Source of the DNA: Flavonifractor sp052065355
Lineage (GTDB): Bacteria; Bacillota; Clostridia; Oscillospirales; Oscillospiraceae
DNA: 64,000 bases
Direction of reading: 5' to 3'
NCBI RefSeq assembly: GCF_052065355.1
Contig: NZ_JBQHUF010000005.1
Span: 124,001 to 188,000 of the forward strand
Shown: positions 15,555 through 26,103 of the stretch, piece by piece
Layout: every line of letters starts with the position of its first letter
How positions within the stretch are numbered: position 1 is the stretch's first letter
Translations under genes and position numbers: made by a program
Notes under the pieces: model-generated
Database searches by the model: none
Told to the model about the DNA's origin: nothing
The model's input: only the letters and a program-made list of their open reading frames with translations

Positions 15555-16987
15555 ACTTCAGACTGGTATTCAAGCTGACAGGCAAGACGCTGATGGTGGA
15601 AGCCTGTGCCATGCTGCTCCCCCTGATGGTCTGCCTGTATTACCGGGAAGATCCCCGCCCCTTTCTTATCACGATTCCGCTGCTGATCCTGGTCGGCGGG
15701 CTGCTCTCCATGCTGCGGAGCAACGACCACTTCTTTCCCCGGGAGGGCTTTTTCGCAGTAGCCTTGATCTGGCTGCTGGTCAGCGCCACAGGCGCCCTTC
15801 CCTTCTATTTCTCCGGCTACTTCCCCACCTATATCGACTGCTTTTTTGAGTCCGCCTCAGGCTTTACCACCACCGGCGCCTCCATCCTCACCGCAGTGGA
15901 GCCGCTGCCCAAGGGGATCCTGTTCTGGCGCTCCTTCATGCACTGGCTGGGCGGCATGGGCGTACTCATTCTCACCATTGCTCTGCTGCCCAGTCTGGGC
16001 TCCCGAACCCTCCACCTGATGAAGGCGGAGAGCCCCGGCCCTGTGGTCAGCAAGCTGGTCCCCAAAAGCAGCCAGTCCTCCAAGATCCTCTACGGCATCT
16101 ACTGCGGCCTGACGGTCATCGAGATCGTCATCCTGCGCATTGCCGGCATGCCCTGGTATGACAGTATCGTGCACTCCTTCGGCACGGCAGGTACCGGCGG
16201 CTTCTCTATCAAAAACCTTTCCATCGGCGCTTACGGCAACCCTGCCTTTGAGATCATCATCACTATCTTCATGCTGCTGTTCTCGGTAAACTTTGCTCTC
16301 TATTTCCTGCTGCTGTGCGGCAAGGTAAAGCAGGTGTTCAAAAGCGACGAACTGCGCTTTTTCCTGGTGGTGGTCTTTGCAAGTATCGTCCTGATCTCCA
16401 TTAACATCAGCAGTCTGTACGACACGATTGGAGAGGCGATCCGTCACGCAGCCTTCCAGGTAAGTACTATTATCTCTACCACCGGCTACGCCAGCACTGA
16501 TTTCGACCAGTGGCCGGAGTTTTCCCGGGTCCTGCTGGTCCTGCTCATGTTCATCGGCGCCTGTGCCGGCTCCACCGGCGGCGCAATCAAATGCTCCCGG
16601 GTCCTGATCCTCCTGCGCTGCATCAGCCGCGAGGTCCGTCAGGTCATTCATCCCAGAGCGGTCAATGTGGTCAAGCTGGACGGCCACGTGCTGGAAGAGA
16701 GCTCCCTGCGCTCGGTCCACATCTTCTTCTCCGCTTACATGCTCATCACCCTGGGAGCCACACTTCTGGTCTCAGTGGACAATTTCTCCTTCGGTACCAC
16801 CTTTACCGCAGTGGTGGCCTGTATCGGCAATATTGGCCCCGGCCTTGAAATGGTAGGCCCCATGGGCAATTACGCCGCCTTCTCCCTGTTTTCCAAAGCG
16901 ATCCTCTCCCTCTGTATGATCGTGGGTCGTTTGGAAATACTTCCCATCTTAGTACTGTTTAGCGGAAATGCATGGAAACGCTCGTAA
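15551..16987 (+). CDS. trkH: Trk potassium uptake channel TrkH
   Basis: TrkH is the membrane channel subunit with four pore repeats (MPM fold), each with a filter glycine. The 478-residue protein shows the filter-like segments SGFTTTGAS (about 105), FGTAGTGGFS (about 213), ISTTGYASTDF (about 310) and a fourth near CIGNIGPGLE (about 427). The conserved inter-domain GACAGSTGGAIKCSR also appears. It overlaps trkA by 4 bp, so the pair is translationally coupled. A second system, KtrAB, lies at 41.8-43.9 kb. A perfect palindromic terminator follows. Confidence 0.93.
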   Translation: MNFRLVFKLTGKTLMVEACAMLLPLMVCLYYREDPRPFLITIPLLILVGGLLSMLRSNDHFFPREGFFAVALIWLLVSATGALPFYFSGYFPTYIDCFFESASGFTTTGASILTAVEPLPKGILFWRSFMHWLGGMGVLILTIALLPSLGSRTLHLMKAESPGPVVSKLVPKSSQSSKILYGIYCGLTVIEIVILRIAGMPWYDSIVHSFGTAGTGGFSIKNLSIGAYGNPAFEIIITIFMLLFSVNFALYFLLLCGKVKQVFKSDELRFFLVVVFASIVLISINISSLYDTIGEAIRHAAFQVSTIISTTGYASTDFDQWPEFSRVLLVLLMFIGACAGSTGGAIKCSRVLILLRCISREVRQVIHPRAVNVVKLDGHVLEESSLRSVHIFFSAYMLITLGATLLVSVDNFSFGTTFTAVVACIGNIGPGLEMVGPMGNYAAFSLFSKAILSLCMIVGRLEILPILVLFSGNAWKRS

Positions 16988-17007
16988 GACATAAGTAAAC
17001 TTTGTGT

Positions 17008-17037
17008 AAAGCGTCAAATCCTAGGATTTGACGCTTT
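17008..17037 (+). terminator. Terminator of trkAH
   Basis: 14-bp perfect arms (AAAGCGTCAAATCC, 17008-17021/17024-17037) with a two-base loop, followed by CTTATTT. It is nearly symmetrical. Confidence 0.75.
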
Positions 17038-17054
17038 CTTATTTGCAATGGTAC

Positions 17055-17084
17055 TTGCCAAAAGTGGGTGTCTTGCGTTAAAAT
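17055..17084 (+). promoter_or_regulatory. Putative promoter of hppA
   Basis: TTGCCA (17055-17060), 18-bp spacer, TAAAAT (17079-17084), with TTGCGT directly before the -10 as at the trkA promoter. Confidence 0.45.
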
Positions 17085-17101
17085 CAACTTGACCGGAAAA
17101 C

Positions 17102-17130
17102 CGGGAACCCTTGGGCTACAAGGGTTCCCG
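17102..17130 (+). other. Leader hairpin upstream of hppA
   Basis: CGGGAACCCTT (17102-17112) pairs perfectly with 17120-17130 around loop GGGCTAC. It ends 6 bases before the AAAGGAG ribosome site, so it could stabilise the mRNA or affect initiation. There is no T-run, so it is not an intrinsic terminator. Confidence 0.5.
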
Positions 17131-17152
17131 AACAACAAAGGAGTTGGGAAAG

Positions 17153-19264
<2,112 letters not shown>

Positions 19265-19278
19265 GCATTCGCTTAAAG

Positions 19279-19316
19279 GCTCAGCCCATCCCTTAAGGGA
19301 TGGGCTGAGCTTTTTT
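19279..19316 (+). terminator. Terminator of hppA
   Basis: 16-bp perfect arms (19279-19294/19295-19310, GCTCAGCCCATCCCTT) with T6. Confidence 0.9.
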
Positions 19317-19339
19317 GATGGGATATAAAACAAAAACAA

Positions 19340-19371
19340 CAAGGTCCCGCACCTTTTGGTACGGGACCTTG
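19340..19371 (-). terminator. Terminator of rpsU
   Basis: CAAGGTCCCG (19340-19349) pairs with 19362-19371. On the minus strand it is followed by TTGTTTTTGTTTT. Confidence 0.85.
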
Positions 19372-19378
19372 AATGTTT

Positions 19379-19561
19379 TTAGTAATACTTCTTGCGGTTC
19401 TTGCGGGCGGCCTCAGACTTCTTGCGGCGCTTGACGCTCGGGCTCTCGTAGTGCTCACGCTTGCGAACCTCGGCCAGCACACCAGACTTGGCGCAGCTGC
19501 GCTTGAAACGCTTCAGCGCGTTCTCCAAGGACTCGCCGTCCTTCACATGGACTTCCGACAT
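19379..19561 (-). CDS. rpsU: Ribosomal protein bS21
   Basis: The 60-residue basic protein of the small ribosomal subunit starts MSEVHVKDGESLENALKRFK and ends KKSEAARKNRKKYY, the usual bS21 pattern. GGAGGGAGGGG precedes ATG 19559-19561. It is a single-gene unit with its own strong promoter (19634-19662) and terminator, placed between convergent hppA and leuS, whose leftward transcript ends at 19688. Confidence 0.96.
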   Translation of the reverse strand: MSEVHVKDGESLENALKRFKRSCAKSGVLAEVRKREHYESPSVKRRKKSEAARKNRKKYY

Positions 19562-19633
19562 TGATTTCCCCTCCCTCCGAAGCGGCGGGGTTCCACCGCC
19601 AAAGGGCCACATAGATATGGCTTTAACAGAACC

Positions 19634-19662
19634 ATTGTATTCTATATTCGCCTAAATGTCAA
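19634..19662 (-). promoter_or_regulatory. Sigma-A promoter for rpsU
   Basis: Minus strand TTGACA (19657-19662), 17-bp spacer, TACAAT (19634-19639). The leader of about 65 bases contains a GGCGG/CCGCC hairpin. Confidence 0.82.
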
Positions 19663-19687
19663 GAGCGGATTTGGATTTCCCGTCTCT

Positions 19688-22117
19688 TTACTTGGCGATC
19701 AGGTTGACCAGCTTGTTGGGCACCAGAATGGTCTTCACCAGGTTCTTGTCCTCGGTGAACTTCTGCACCTTGGGATCGGCCAGGGCGGCGGCCACCACGG
19801 TGGCCTCGTCGCTGTCCATGGGCACGGTGATGGTGGCGCGCAGCTTGCCGCACACCTGGACGGCCATCTGCACCTCAGCGGCCACGGTCTTGCTCTCGTC
19901 GTAGGCGGGCCAGCTCTGCTGGCAGGCCATGCCGTCGGCGTTGAAGCCCAGAGTCTCCCACAGCTCCTCCACCATGTGGGGGGCGAAGGGAGAGAGCATC
20001 AGCAGCAGGGTCTTGTAGTCGCCCTTGGAGCAGCCGTTGGCGTAGAAGTCGTTGACCAGGGCCATGAGAGCGGCGATGGCAGTGTTGAACTTCATAGCCT
20101 CGATATCATCGGCCACCTTCTTGATGGCCTTGTGGATGGCGCTCTCGTTGGCAGGGGTGTACTCCATGGAATCGGTCAGGCTCTCGGACAGGTTCCACAC
20201 ACGGTCCAGGAAGCGCTTGCAGCCCTTCACCGCGTTGTCGCTCCAGGAGGCGGCCTTCTCAAAGTCGCCGATGAACATGATATAGGTGCGCATGGTGTCG
20301 GCGCCGTACTGGGCCACCACGTCGTTGGGGTTGACCACGTTGCCGCGGCTCTTGGACATCTTCTCGCCGCCCTCGCCCAGGATCATGCCGTGGGAGGTGC
20401 GCTTCTGGTAGGGCTCCTTGGTGGGCACCACGCCGATGTCGTAGAGGAACTTGTGCCAGAACCGGCTGTACAGCAGGTGCAGGGTGGTGTGCTCCATGCC
20501 GCCGTTGTACCAGTCCACGGGGCTCCAGTACTCCAGAGCCTCCTTGGAGGCCAGAGCCTTGTCGTTGTGGGGATCCATATACCGCAGGAAATACCAGCTG
20601 GAGCCGGCCCACTGGGGCATGGTATCGGTCTCACGCTTGGCGGGGCCGCCGCAGCAGGGGCAGGTGGTATTGACCCAGTCGGTCATCTTGGAGATGGGGG
20701 ACTCGCCGTCGTCGGTGGGCTCGTAGGAATCCACGTCGGGCAGCAGCAGGGGCAGCTGATCCTCGGGCAGAGGCTGCCAGCCGCACTTGTCGCACCACAC
20801 CATGGGGATGGGCTCGCCCCAGTAGCGCTGGCGGGAGAACACCCAGTCGCGGAGCTTGTAGTTCACCTTGGCGGCGCCGATGCCCTTCTCCTCCAGCCAC
20901 TTGGTGATGACGGGGATGGCGTCCTTGACGGTCAGGCCGTTGAGGAAGTCGGAGTTGACCAGGATACCGGTCTCGTCCTTGGCGGTAAAGGCGGCCTTCT
21001 GCACATCCTCGCCGCCGGAGACCACCTCGATGATCTCGCAGCCGAACTTCTTGGCAAACTCCCAGTCGCGGTCATCGTGAGCGGGCACGGCCATGATGGC
21101 GCCGGTGCCGTAGGTGGCCAGCACGTAATCGGAGATGAAGATGGGGATTTCCTTGCCGTTGACGGGGTTGATACCCTTCACGCCGTCCAGGCACACACCG
21201 GTCTTTTCCTTGTTGAGCTCGGTGCGCTCCAGGTCGGACTTGGAGGCGGCGGCGGCCTGGTAGGCCTTCACCTCGTCGGCGTTGTTCAGCTTGCCGCTCT
21301 CCAGCCAGCCCTTCACCAGGGCGTGCTCGGGAGAGAGGACCATATAGGTGGCGCCGAACAGGGTGTCGGGACGGGTGGTGAACACCACGATGTCCTCGCC
21401 GGTGGTGGCCTTGAAGGTGACCTCGGCGCCGGTGGAGCGGCCGATCCAGTTCTTCTGCTGGGTCTTGACCCGCTCGATGAAGTCCAGGTCGTCCAGGTCG
21501 TCAATGAGCCGCTGAGCGTACTCGGTGATCTTCAGCATCCACTGGCTCTTCTCCTTGCGGATGACAGGAGAGCCGCAGCGCTCGCACACGCCCTCCACCA
21601 CTTCCTCGTTGGCCAGCACGCACTTGCAGGAGGTGCACCAGTTCACGGGCATGGTGGTCTTGTAGGCCAGGCCGTGCTTATACAGCTGGAGGAAAATCCA
21701 CTGGGTCCACTTGTAGTAGCTGGGGTCGGTGGTGTTGATGACACGGTCCCAGTCGAAGGAGTAGCCCAGCATATGCAGCTGCTTGGTGAAGTTCTCGATG
21801 TTGTCGTGGGTCACCTTGGCGGGATGGATGTGGTTCTTGATGGCGTAGTTCTCGGTGGGCAGACCGAAGGCGTCATAGCCCATGGGGAACAGCACATTAT
21901 AGCCGTCCATCCGGCGCTTGCGGGCCACTACATCCATAGCGGTATAGGGCCGGGTGTGGCCCACGTGCAGGCCCTGTCCGGAGGGATAGGGGAACTCCAC
22001 CAGAGCGTAGAACTTGGGCTTATCGCTGTGATCCTCACAGTGGAATGTATTTTCTTCCATCCACTTCTTCTGCCACTTGGGTTCGATGGCGGCAAAATCG
22101 TACTTCAAATCTCTCAC
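19688..22117 (-). CDS. leuS: Leucyl-tRNA synthetase
   Basis: The 809-residue class I synthetase charges tRNA-Leu. It has the HIGH motif as HVGH in YPSGQGLHVGHTRPYTAMD (about 44-62) and KMSKS as GGEKMSKSRGN (about 570). The CP1 editing domain shows VVFTTRPDTLFGATYMV and the threonine-rich discrimination region. Length fits bacterial LeuRS. The start is supported by the family N-terminus YDFAAIEPKWQKKW. The gene has its own promoter about 60 bases upstream, and the leader carries only a small hairpin. I find no T-box specifier or antiterminator. Confidence 0.97.
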   Translation of the reverse strand: MRDLKYDFAAIEPKWQKKWMEENTFHCEDHSDKPKFYALVEFPYPSGQGLHVGHTRPYTAMDVVARKRRMDGYNVLFPMGYDAFGLPTENYAIKNHIHPAKVTHDNIENFTKQLHMLGYSFDWDRVINTTDPSYYKWTQWIFLQLYKHGLAYKTTMPVNWCTSCKCVLANEEVVEGVCERCGSPVIRKEKSQWMLKITEYAQRLIDDLDDLDFIERVKTQQKNWIGRSTGAEVTFKATTGEDIVVFTTRPDTLFGATYMVLSPEHALVKGWLESGKLNNADEVKAYQAAAASKSDLERTELNKEKTGVCLDGVKGINPVNGKEIPIFISDYVLATYGTGAIMAVPAHDDRDWEFAKKFGCEIIEVVSGGEDVQKAAFTAKDETGILVNSDFLNGLTVKDAIPVITKWLEEKGIGAAKVNYKLRDWVFSRQRYWGEPIPMVWCDKCGWQPLPEDQLPLLLPDVDSYEPTDDGESPISKMTDWVNTTCPCCGGPAKRETDTMPQWAGSSWYFLRYMDPHNDKALASKEALEYWSPVDWYNGGMEHTTLHLLYSRFWHKFLYDIGVVPTKEPYQKRTSHGMILGEGGEKMSKSRGNVVNPNDVVAQYGADTMRTYIMFIGDFEKAASWSDNAVKGCKRFLDRVWNLSESLTDSMEYTPANESAIHKAIKKVADDIEAMKFNTAIAALMALVNDFYANGCSKGDYKTLLLMLSPFAPHMVEELWETLGFNADGMACQQSWPAYDESKTVAAEVQMAVQVCGKLRATITVPMDSDEATVVAAALADPKVQKFTEDKNLVKTILVPNKLVNLIAK

Positions 22118-22178
22118 GCTTTCCTTGTTATTGAAGTTCCCGTTTCATCAAAAAACGGGGAAATATCCAATCTAAGAT

Positions 22179-22207
22179 ATTATAATGGAAAGATTTCATG
22201 ATTGCAA
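22179..22207 (-). promoter_or_regulatory. Sigma-A promoter for leuS
   Basis: Minus strand TTGCAA (22202-22207), 17-bp spacer, TATAAT (22179-22184). Confidence 0.78.
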
Positions 22208-22291
22208 GTATCAGGAACAAAAAAGCATGAGCTAAGCTATTATGTTTCTGCTTCTGGTACTTATTCACCATGTCTGACCCAATTGACAGAT

Positions 22292-22330
22292 AAAAGGCGC
22301 GTCCGCCGGAAAACCGGCTGACCCGCCTTT
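22292..22330 (-). terminator. Terminator of the sigma/anti-sigma operon
   Basis: The GC-rich stem with an A4 loop between 22296 and 22330 is followed on the minus strand by TTTTATC. Its 22-base core (22297-22318) recurs inverted at 24248-24269, in the rsfS terminator. Confidence 0.75.
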
Positions 22331-22352
22331 CTCAGCCTGTGCCTATGTTATA

Positions 22353-23690
22353 TCATTGGGGATCCAGCCGGATGACCGCCTTCCGGCCCTCCAGCAGTTC
22401 GTACTCCGGAACAAAGAACCAGAGCTGAGCCACCTTGTCCACATCCCGCTGATAGGACGCTTCCGTCGGCGTGGAAATGACGGTGATTGTGCCGTCGCTC
22501 CGGTTTTTGATCTTCCTCACAAAAATATTGTCAAAGAGTTCATTGCCCTGGGAATCCAGGAAATAGACTCCGTTGCCCAGGCGGGCATACCAGGCGTTTA
22601 CCGCCCCCACAGGCTGCATCTTCACGATAAGCTGTCCATCCACCGCCTCATAGCTGGCCGGAGCATAGCCGCCGTCCGGGTTATCTGTGTCGGTGGAGGG
22701 CAGCGAATCCACATCCACCACCTGCCGGGGAGCCTCTCCGCCCACCGGCGTGTTTGGGATGATCTCCAGGGTTTTCAGACCGCTCACGTCTCCATACAGC
22801 TCATAGACGCTGTCCACATAACCCTCCGGGTCCCAGTAATGGTTGATCACCACCTGGTCATAGGGGATATAGGTCCCGGTATCTCCATCCCGCAACACAA
22901 AGTCATACCATTCCCTGGCATTGGTATCCTTTTCTGCCCAACGCAGCCTAAGCAGAGTACCCAAAGGAGACCGGTTCAGTGAGACCGCCTCTACCTGTAC
23001 CGGTTTTCCCCGCACTTGAGCGGAAAGGACGGCATCCAGTTCAAACTGCTCTCCCCGGATAGGGTCTACAGAAAAGGTCAGTGCCTTTTCCCATAACAGC
23101 GGAGCAGGCTCACCCGGCTCTGCTTCTCCATACCGGGCCAGCGCCAATTCCACCTGTTCCCCATCTTCCAGAGGCTCGCGCAGGAGAAAACGCCAGGCGC
23201 CGTACAGGGTATGGTCGTCAGCCAAGTACTCCTGATTTTCAAAGCTGTTGCCATAGCCCTCCATGGAAATATCCTCGCCGCCGGAGCGCAGAGTCATCCT
23301 GGGCGTATATCGCCATGTCTCGTCCTGAACATGCAAACAGTAAAAGATGGTACAAAATGTCCCGTCGGTTGCCACGCGATCCACCGTAAACACATCGCCG
23401 TTTTCCGCCGACACTGATGCCCCCACTGGTCGGGCACAGGCCTCATATACCTCGTTCATGCCCAGCATGGCATACTCGTTCTGCCCCTGTAGGAATTCAA
23501 AGACACCCATATAATAGGCCGCCGCTGTAATTGCCAACAGGCTGCACAACACTGCCGCCACTGTGAGTACCCGAAGTGTGTGACTGGCGGTTTTGACAGG
23601 CTCCGCTGTCATGAGCGCCACGATCTCCTCCTTCTTCTCCCGGCTGAGTACCACATGCTCCATCCCCTTTTTGTACTCCTGGCTAAACAT
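22353..23690 (-). CDS. Membrane anti-sigma factor-like protein (DUF4179 type)
   Basis: The 445-residue protein has a cytoplasmic N-terminus (1-38, with MEHVVLSREKKEEIVALM) and one transmembrane helix (about 40-62). A large extracytoplasmic domain (about 63-445) is rich in beta-type segments and acidic residues. This layout and the 8-bp overlap with the upstream ECF sigma gene identify it as the likely anti-sigma/sensor partner. The N-terminal region has no HxxxCxxC zinc motif, so it would be a non-ZAS type such as DUF4179. The external signal is unknown. The operon ends at the terminator 22292-22330. Confidence 0.8.
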   Translation of the reverse strand: MFSQEYKKGMEHVVLSREKKEEIVALMTAEPVKTASHTLRVLTVAAVLCSLLAITAAAYYMGVFEFLQGQNEYAMLGMNEVYEACARPVGASVSAENGDVFTVDRVATDGTFCTIFYCLHVQDETWRYTPRMTLRSGGEDISMEGYGNSFENQEYLADDHTLYGAWRFLLREPLEDGEQVELALARYGEAEPGEPAPLLWEKALTFSVDPIRGEQFELDAVLSAQVRGKPVQVEAVSLNRSPLGTLLRLRWAEKDTNAREWYDFVLRDGDTGTYIPYDQVVINHYWDPEGYVDSVYELYGDVSGLKTLEIIPNTPVGGEAPRQVVDVDSLPSTDTDNPDGGYAPASYEAVDGQLIVKMQPVGAVNAWYARLGNGVYFLDSQGNELFDNIFVRKIKNRSDGTITVISTPTEASYQRDVDKVAQLWFFVPEYELLEGRKAVIRLDPQ

Positions 23691-24168
23691 ATGCGTCGCC
23701 CTCCGTTTCTGAGAGAATCTGCCGAAGCATCTTTCTGGCCCGGCTCAGACGGGTGCGGATGCTCCCCTCCCGTTTGCCCAGTACCCGGGCTATCTCCGCC
23801 GTGCTCATATCCTCATAGTAGTAGAGGTGTACCACTACCCGATAGTCCTCCGGCAGCGCCGAAAGCACCTCACCCATATCCCCGGCCTCCCATTCAGGCG
23901 TGGTCATCTCCCCCGCTTCTTCCAGAGGTACCACACGCCTGCGCCAGGGAGATCGGTGCAGATCTCCCGCACAGTTGGCCGCCACCCGCAGCAACCAGGC
24001 CTTGCAGTGTTCCTCCTCCCGGAATGCGGGCGCTGCCCGTACCAGCTTCAGAAAGGTCTCCTGTGTGATGTCCTCCGCATCTTCCCGGCTCCCGGTCCTG
24101 GCATAGGCCAGACGGTACACCATGGTACCATACCGCTCCACCAGGCAGGCCGCTTCTTCCCTGTCCAT
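23683..24168 (-). CDS. ECF-type RNA polymerase sigma factor
   Basis: A 161-residue sigma-70-like factor with only regions 2 and 4. Region 2 is about 5-70 (LVERYGTMVYRLAYARTGSREDAEDITQETFLKLV, with the typical DAEDITQETF). Region 4 is about 100-150, with helix-turn-helix MSTAEIARVLGKREGSIRTRLSRARKML. AAAGGAGGGAGGG precedes ATG 24166-24168. The gene overlaps the anti-sigma gene, and its own promoter looks ECF-dependent (24198-24226), implying positive autoregulation. Target genes beyond the operon are not visible in the window. Confidence 0.93.
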   Translation of the reverse strand: MDREEAACLVERYGTMVYRLAYARTGSREDAEDITQETFLKLVRAAPAFREEEHCKAWLLRVAANCAGDLHRSPWRRRVVPLEEAGEMTTPEWEAGDMGEVLSALPEDYRVVVHLYYYEDMSTAEIARVLGKREGSIRTRLSRARKMLRQILSETEGDAYV

Positions 24169-24197
24169 ACCCTCCCTCCTTTCACCTTTCTATAGAA

Positions 24198-24226
24198 TAC
24201 ACGGTTTTGCACCGGAAAACGTTACA
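24198..24226 (-). promoter_or_regulatory. ECF-type autoregulatory promoter
   Basis: Minus strand TGTAAC (24221-24226), 17-bp spacer, CGTGTA (24198-24203), resembling TGTAAC-N17-CGWC promoters of sigma-X/sigma-W-like factors. No sigma-A -10 lies near. The leader would be only about 20 bases. Confidence 0.65.
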
Positions 24227-24236
24227 GCCAAAATGA

Positions 24237-24273
24237 AAAGCGCGCCCGCCGGTTTTCCGGCGGACGCGCTTTC
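24237..24273 (-). terminator. Terminator after rsfS, end of the smc operon
   Basis: Near-perfect stem AAAGCGCG..CGCGCTTT with TTTT loop; on the minus strand it is followed by TTTTCATTTT. Confidence 0.82.
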
Positions 24274-24283
24274 ACACACAGAT

Positions 24284-24643
24284 TCAGTTTTCCGTCAGCA
24301 CTTCGCTGAGGTCCACAGGGGTGGCGTCACCCCACAGGCGCTCCAGGTCGTAAAAGGCCCGGGCCTCCTCATTGAAAATGTGGACCACCACAGAGGAGAA
24401 GTCCAGCAGGATCCAGGTGCCGCCCCGGTGTCCCTCCACATGGTGGGGGGGCTCTCCGGCATCCTTGAGCATCTTCTCACAGACGTCGGCCAGGGCCTTG
24501 ATCTGGGTGGAGGAAGTGGCGGAGCACAGTACGAAGTAGTCGGCCAGAGTGGTCAGGTGACCGGTCTCCAGCATCTTGATATCCTGACCCTTCTTGCTGT
24601 CCAGGGCTTTCACCGCGGCGAAGGCAATCTCTTTGGGCGTCAT
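24284..24643 (-). CDS. rsfS: Ribosome silencing factor RsfS
   Basis: RsfS binds uL14 on the large subunit and blocks subunit joining when nutrients are short. The 119-residue protein has the conserved DIKMLETGHLTTLADYFVLCSATSSTQIKALAD pattern (about 22-54) and WILLDFSSVVVHIFNEEARAFYDLERLWGDA near the C-terminus. ATG 24641-24643 follows AAAGGAG. It is the last gene of the operon, 13 bp after lcp. The nadD-yqeK-rsfS order is the usual Firmicute arrangement, here with an LCP gene inserted. Confidence 0.95.
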   Translation of the reverse strand: MTPKEIAFAAVKALDSKKGQDIKMLETGHLTTLADYFVLCSATSSTQIKALADVCEKMLKDAGEPPHHVEGHRGGTWILLDFSSVVVHIFNEEARAFYDLERLWGDATPVDLSEVLTEN

Positions 24644-24656
24644 TTGCAACTCTCCT

Positions 24657-26099
24657 TTATGCCACGGGCTCCATGCCCGGGCCGTATTCAATATCTTCTG
24701 TAGGGACCGGTGTGGAAACCGGAGTGGGCGTAGGAGCCGGGGTCGGCGTCGCCACAGGGGTGGGGGCCGGCGTGGGGGTAGTCTCCGGGCTGCTGCTGGC
24801 CGCCGGGCTGGAGGACGGCTGAGCGCTGGCGGAAGCCGCAGGGCTCTCGGATGTCGCCGGGCTGCTGTTCACAGGCGTCTCAGAGGTCACCGGCGTGGGG
24901 GTAGAAGTGGGCTGGGTGCTGGGCTTGGTGGTGCTGGTGGAGCCGCCGGAAGAGCTGGAGGAGCTGTTCTTTGTCACCAGATCCAGGTCCTTCAGGGTGA
25001 TCTCCTCGTCGTAGGGGTTGAAGCCGTCATTGACCACCTCCACGATCTCCTCCCCAACGGGCAGGACGTGGGCGCCGTCACCTGCGCTCTCATTGGGCAG
25101 GGTGATGAATTCCACCTGTTCCATGTCCAGTCCGCCGATGGCCGACTTACCGAAGTAGGCCATCTCGGGGATGGAGAGGTTAGTCACCACGTTCTGCTGG
25201 AAGATATTGATATACTCCATCAGATTGGGCAGCAGCACGGTGGGCTGAAGGCACTTTTCGATCACCGCTGTCATAAAGGCCTGCTGGGTCTTGATCCGGC
25301 CCAGATCACCGTCGGGATAACCGGGCAAAACATATTTGCCATTTACCCATTTCTTATTGTCGTGGCGGTAGCGCACCACGCCCATGGCCTGCTCTCCATT
25401 CAAAAGCTGATATCCCTTGGACAGATGGATATGCAGATCCTGAGTGGGGTCATCATAGTTCATGTCCCGGGGCACATCAAAGTAGACACCGCCGATGGCG
25501 TCCACCAGTTCGCCCACAGCGTCCCACTGAATGATGATATGGAAGTCGGGCACTACGCCGGTGAGCTCGCCTACTTCCTCTTTCAGTGCCTCGATGCCCT
25601 TTTCCCCTCCGCCGGCCCAGTTATAGACCGCGTTGATCAGCCGCCTGTCCCCGTCGTAGTACACAAAGGTGTCCCGGGGGATGCTCATGACGTTGAGGGT
25701 CTGGTTGGGCACATCGTAGGCTGCCAGCATCATAGTGTCCGTATTTCCGCCGCCGCCGGTGTCCTGGCCCACGATCAGGAAGGTATAGAACTGATCCTTC
25801 CGGTTGGCCGCCAAGCCCGGGATCTCCACTTGGATCTCATTTCCGTTTTCATCGATGATCGTAGTGGTCTGCGGCTTGGGCGTAACCTCCGGCGGCGAAG
25901 TCATCAGGAAAAATCCTGCGGTGCCCACCACGATGATAGCCGCAATGACGGTCAGTACAATAAAAACAATGCGCAGGATCTTCTGCTTCCGGGTCAACTG
26001 AGGCTTAGGCCGCTTTTTACGCCCGGAGCGGTGACTCACAGGTTCTTTCTTTTCCAGCCGGGCACCGCCCTGGGTACTTTTTCTGTGTTCCGGGTTCAT
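24657..26099 (-). CDS. LytR-CpsA-Psr (LCP) family wall-polymer ligase
   Basis: LCP enzymes move undecaprenyl-linked polymers onto peptidoglycan outside the membrane. The 480-residue protein has a basic cytoplasmic tail (1-40) and one transmembrane helix (41-66). The LCP domain (about 95-300) contains the conserved NTDTMMLAAYDVPNQTLNVMSIPRDT stretch, with the phosphate-binding Asp/Arg, and later the GEQAMGVVRYRHDN. A long Ser/Thr/Pro-rich tail (about 380-470) of repeated TPTP/SSP units may span the wall. It sits between nadD-yqeK and rsfS in the smc operon. The tail is low-complexity and was not used for assignment. Confidence 0.93.
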   Translation of the reverse strand: MNPEHRKSTQGGARLEKKEPVSHRSGRKKRPKPQLTRKQKILRIVFIVLTVIAAIIVVGTAGFFLMTSPPEVTPKPQTTTIIDENGNEIQVEIPGLAANRKDQFYTFLIVGQDTGGGGNTDTMMLAAYDVPNQTLNVMSIPRDTFVYYDGDRRLINAVYNWAGGGEKGIEALKEEVGELTGVVPDFHIIIQWDAVGELVDAIGGVYFDVPRDMNYDDPTQDLHIHLSKGYQLLNGEQAMGVVRYRHDNKKWVNGKYVLPGYPDGDLGRIKTQQAFMTAVIEKCLQPTVLLPNLMEYINIFQQNVVTNLSIPEMAYFGKSAIGGLDMEQVEFITLPNESAGDGAHVLPVGEEIVEVVNDGFNPYDEEITLKDLDLVTKNSSSSSSGGSTSTTKPSTQPTSTPTPVTSETPVNSSPATSESPAASASAQPSSSPAASSSPETTPTPAPTPVATPTPAPTPTPVSTPVPTEDIEYGPGMEPVA

Positions 26100-26103
26100 G
26101 CTC

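Noticed and set aside
22118..22352. A T-box riboswitch before leuS
   Set aside because: The leader between the promoter and ATG is only about 60 bases, with no AGGGTGG-type antiterminator motif and no Leu specifier loop.
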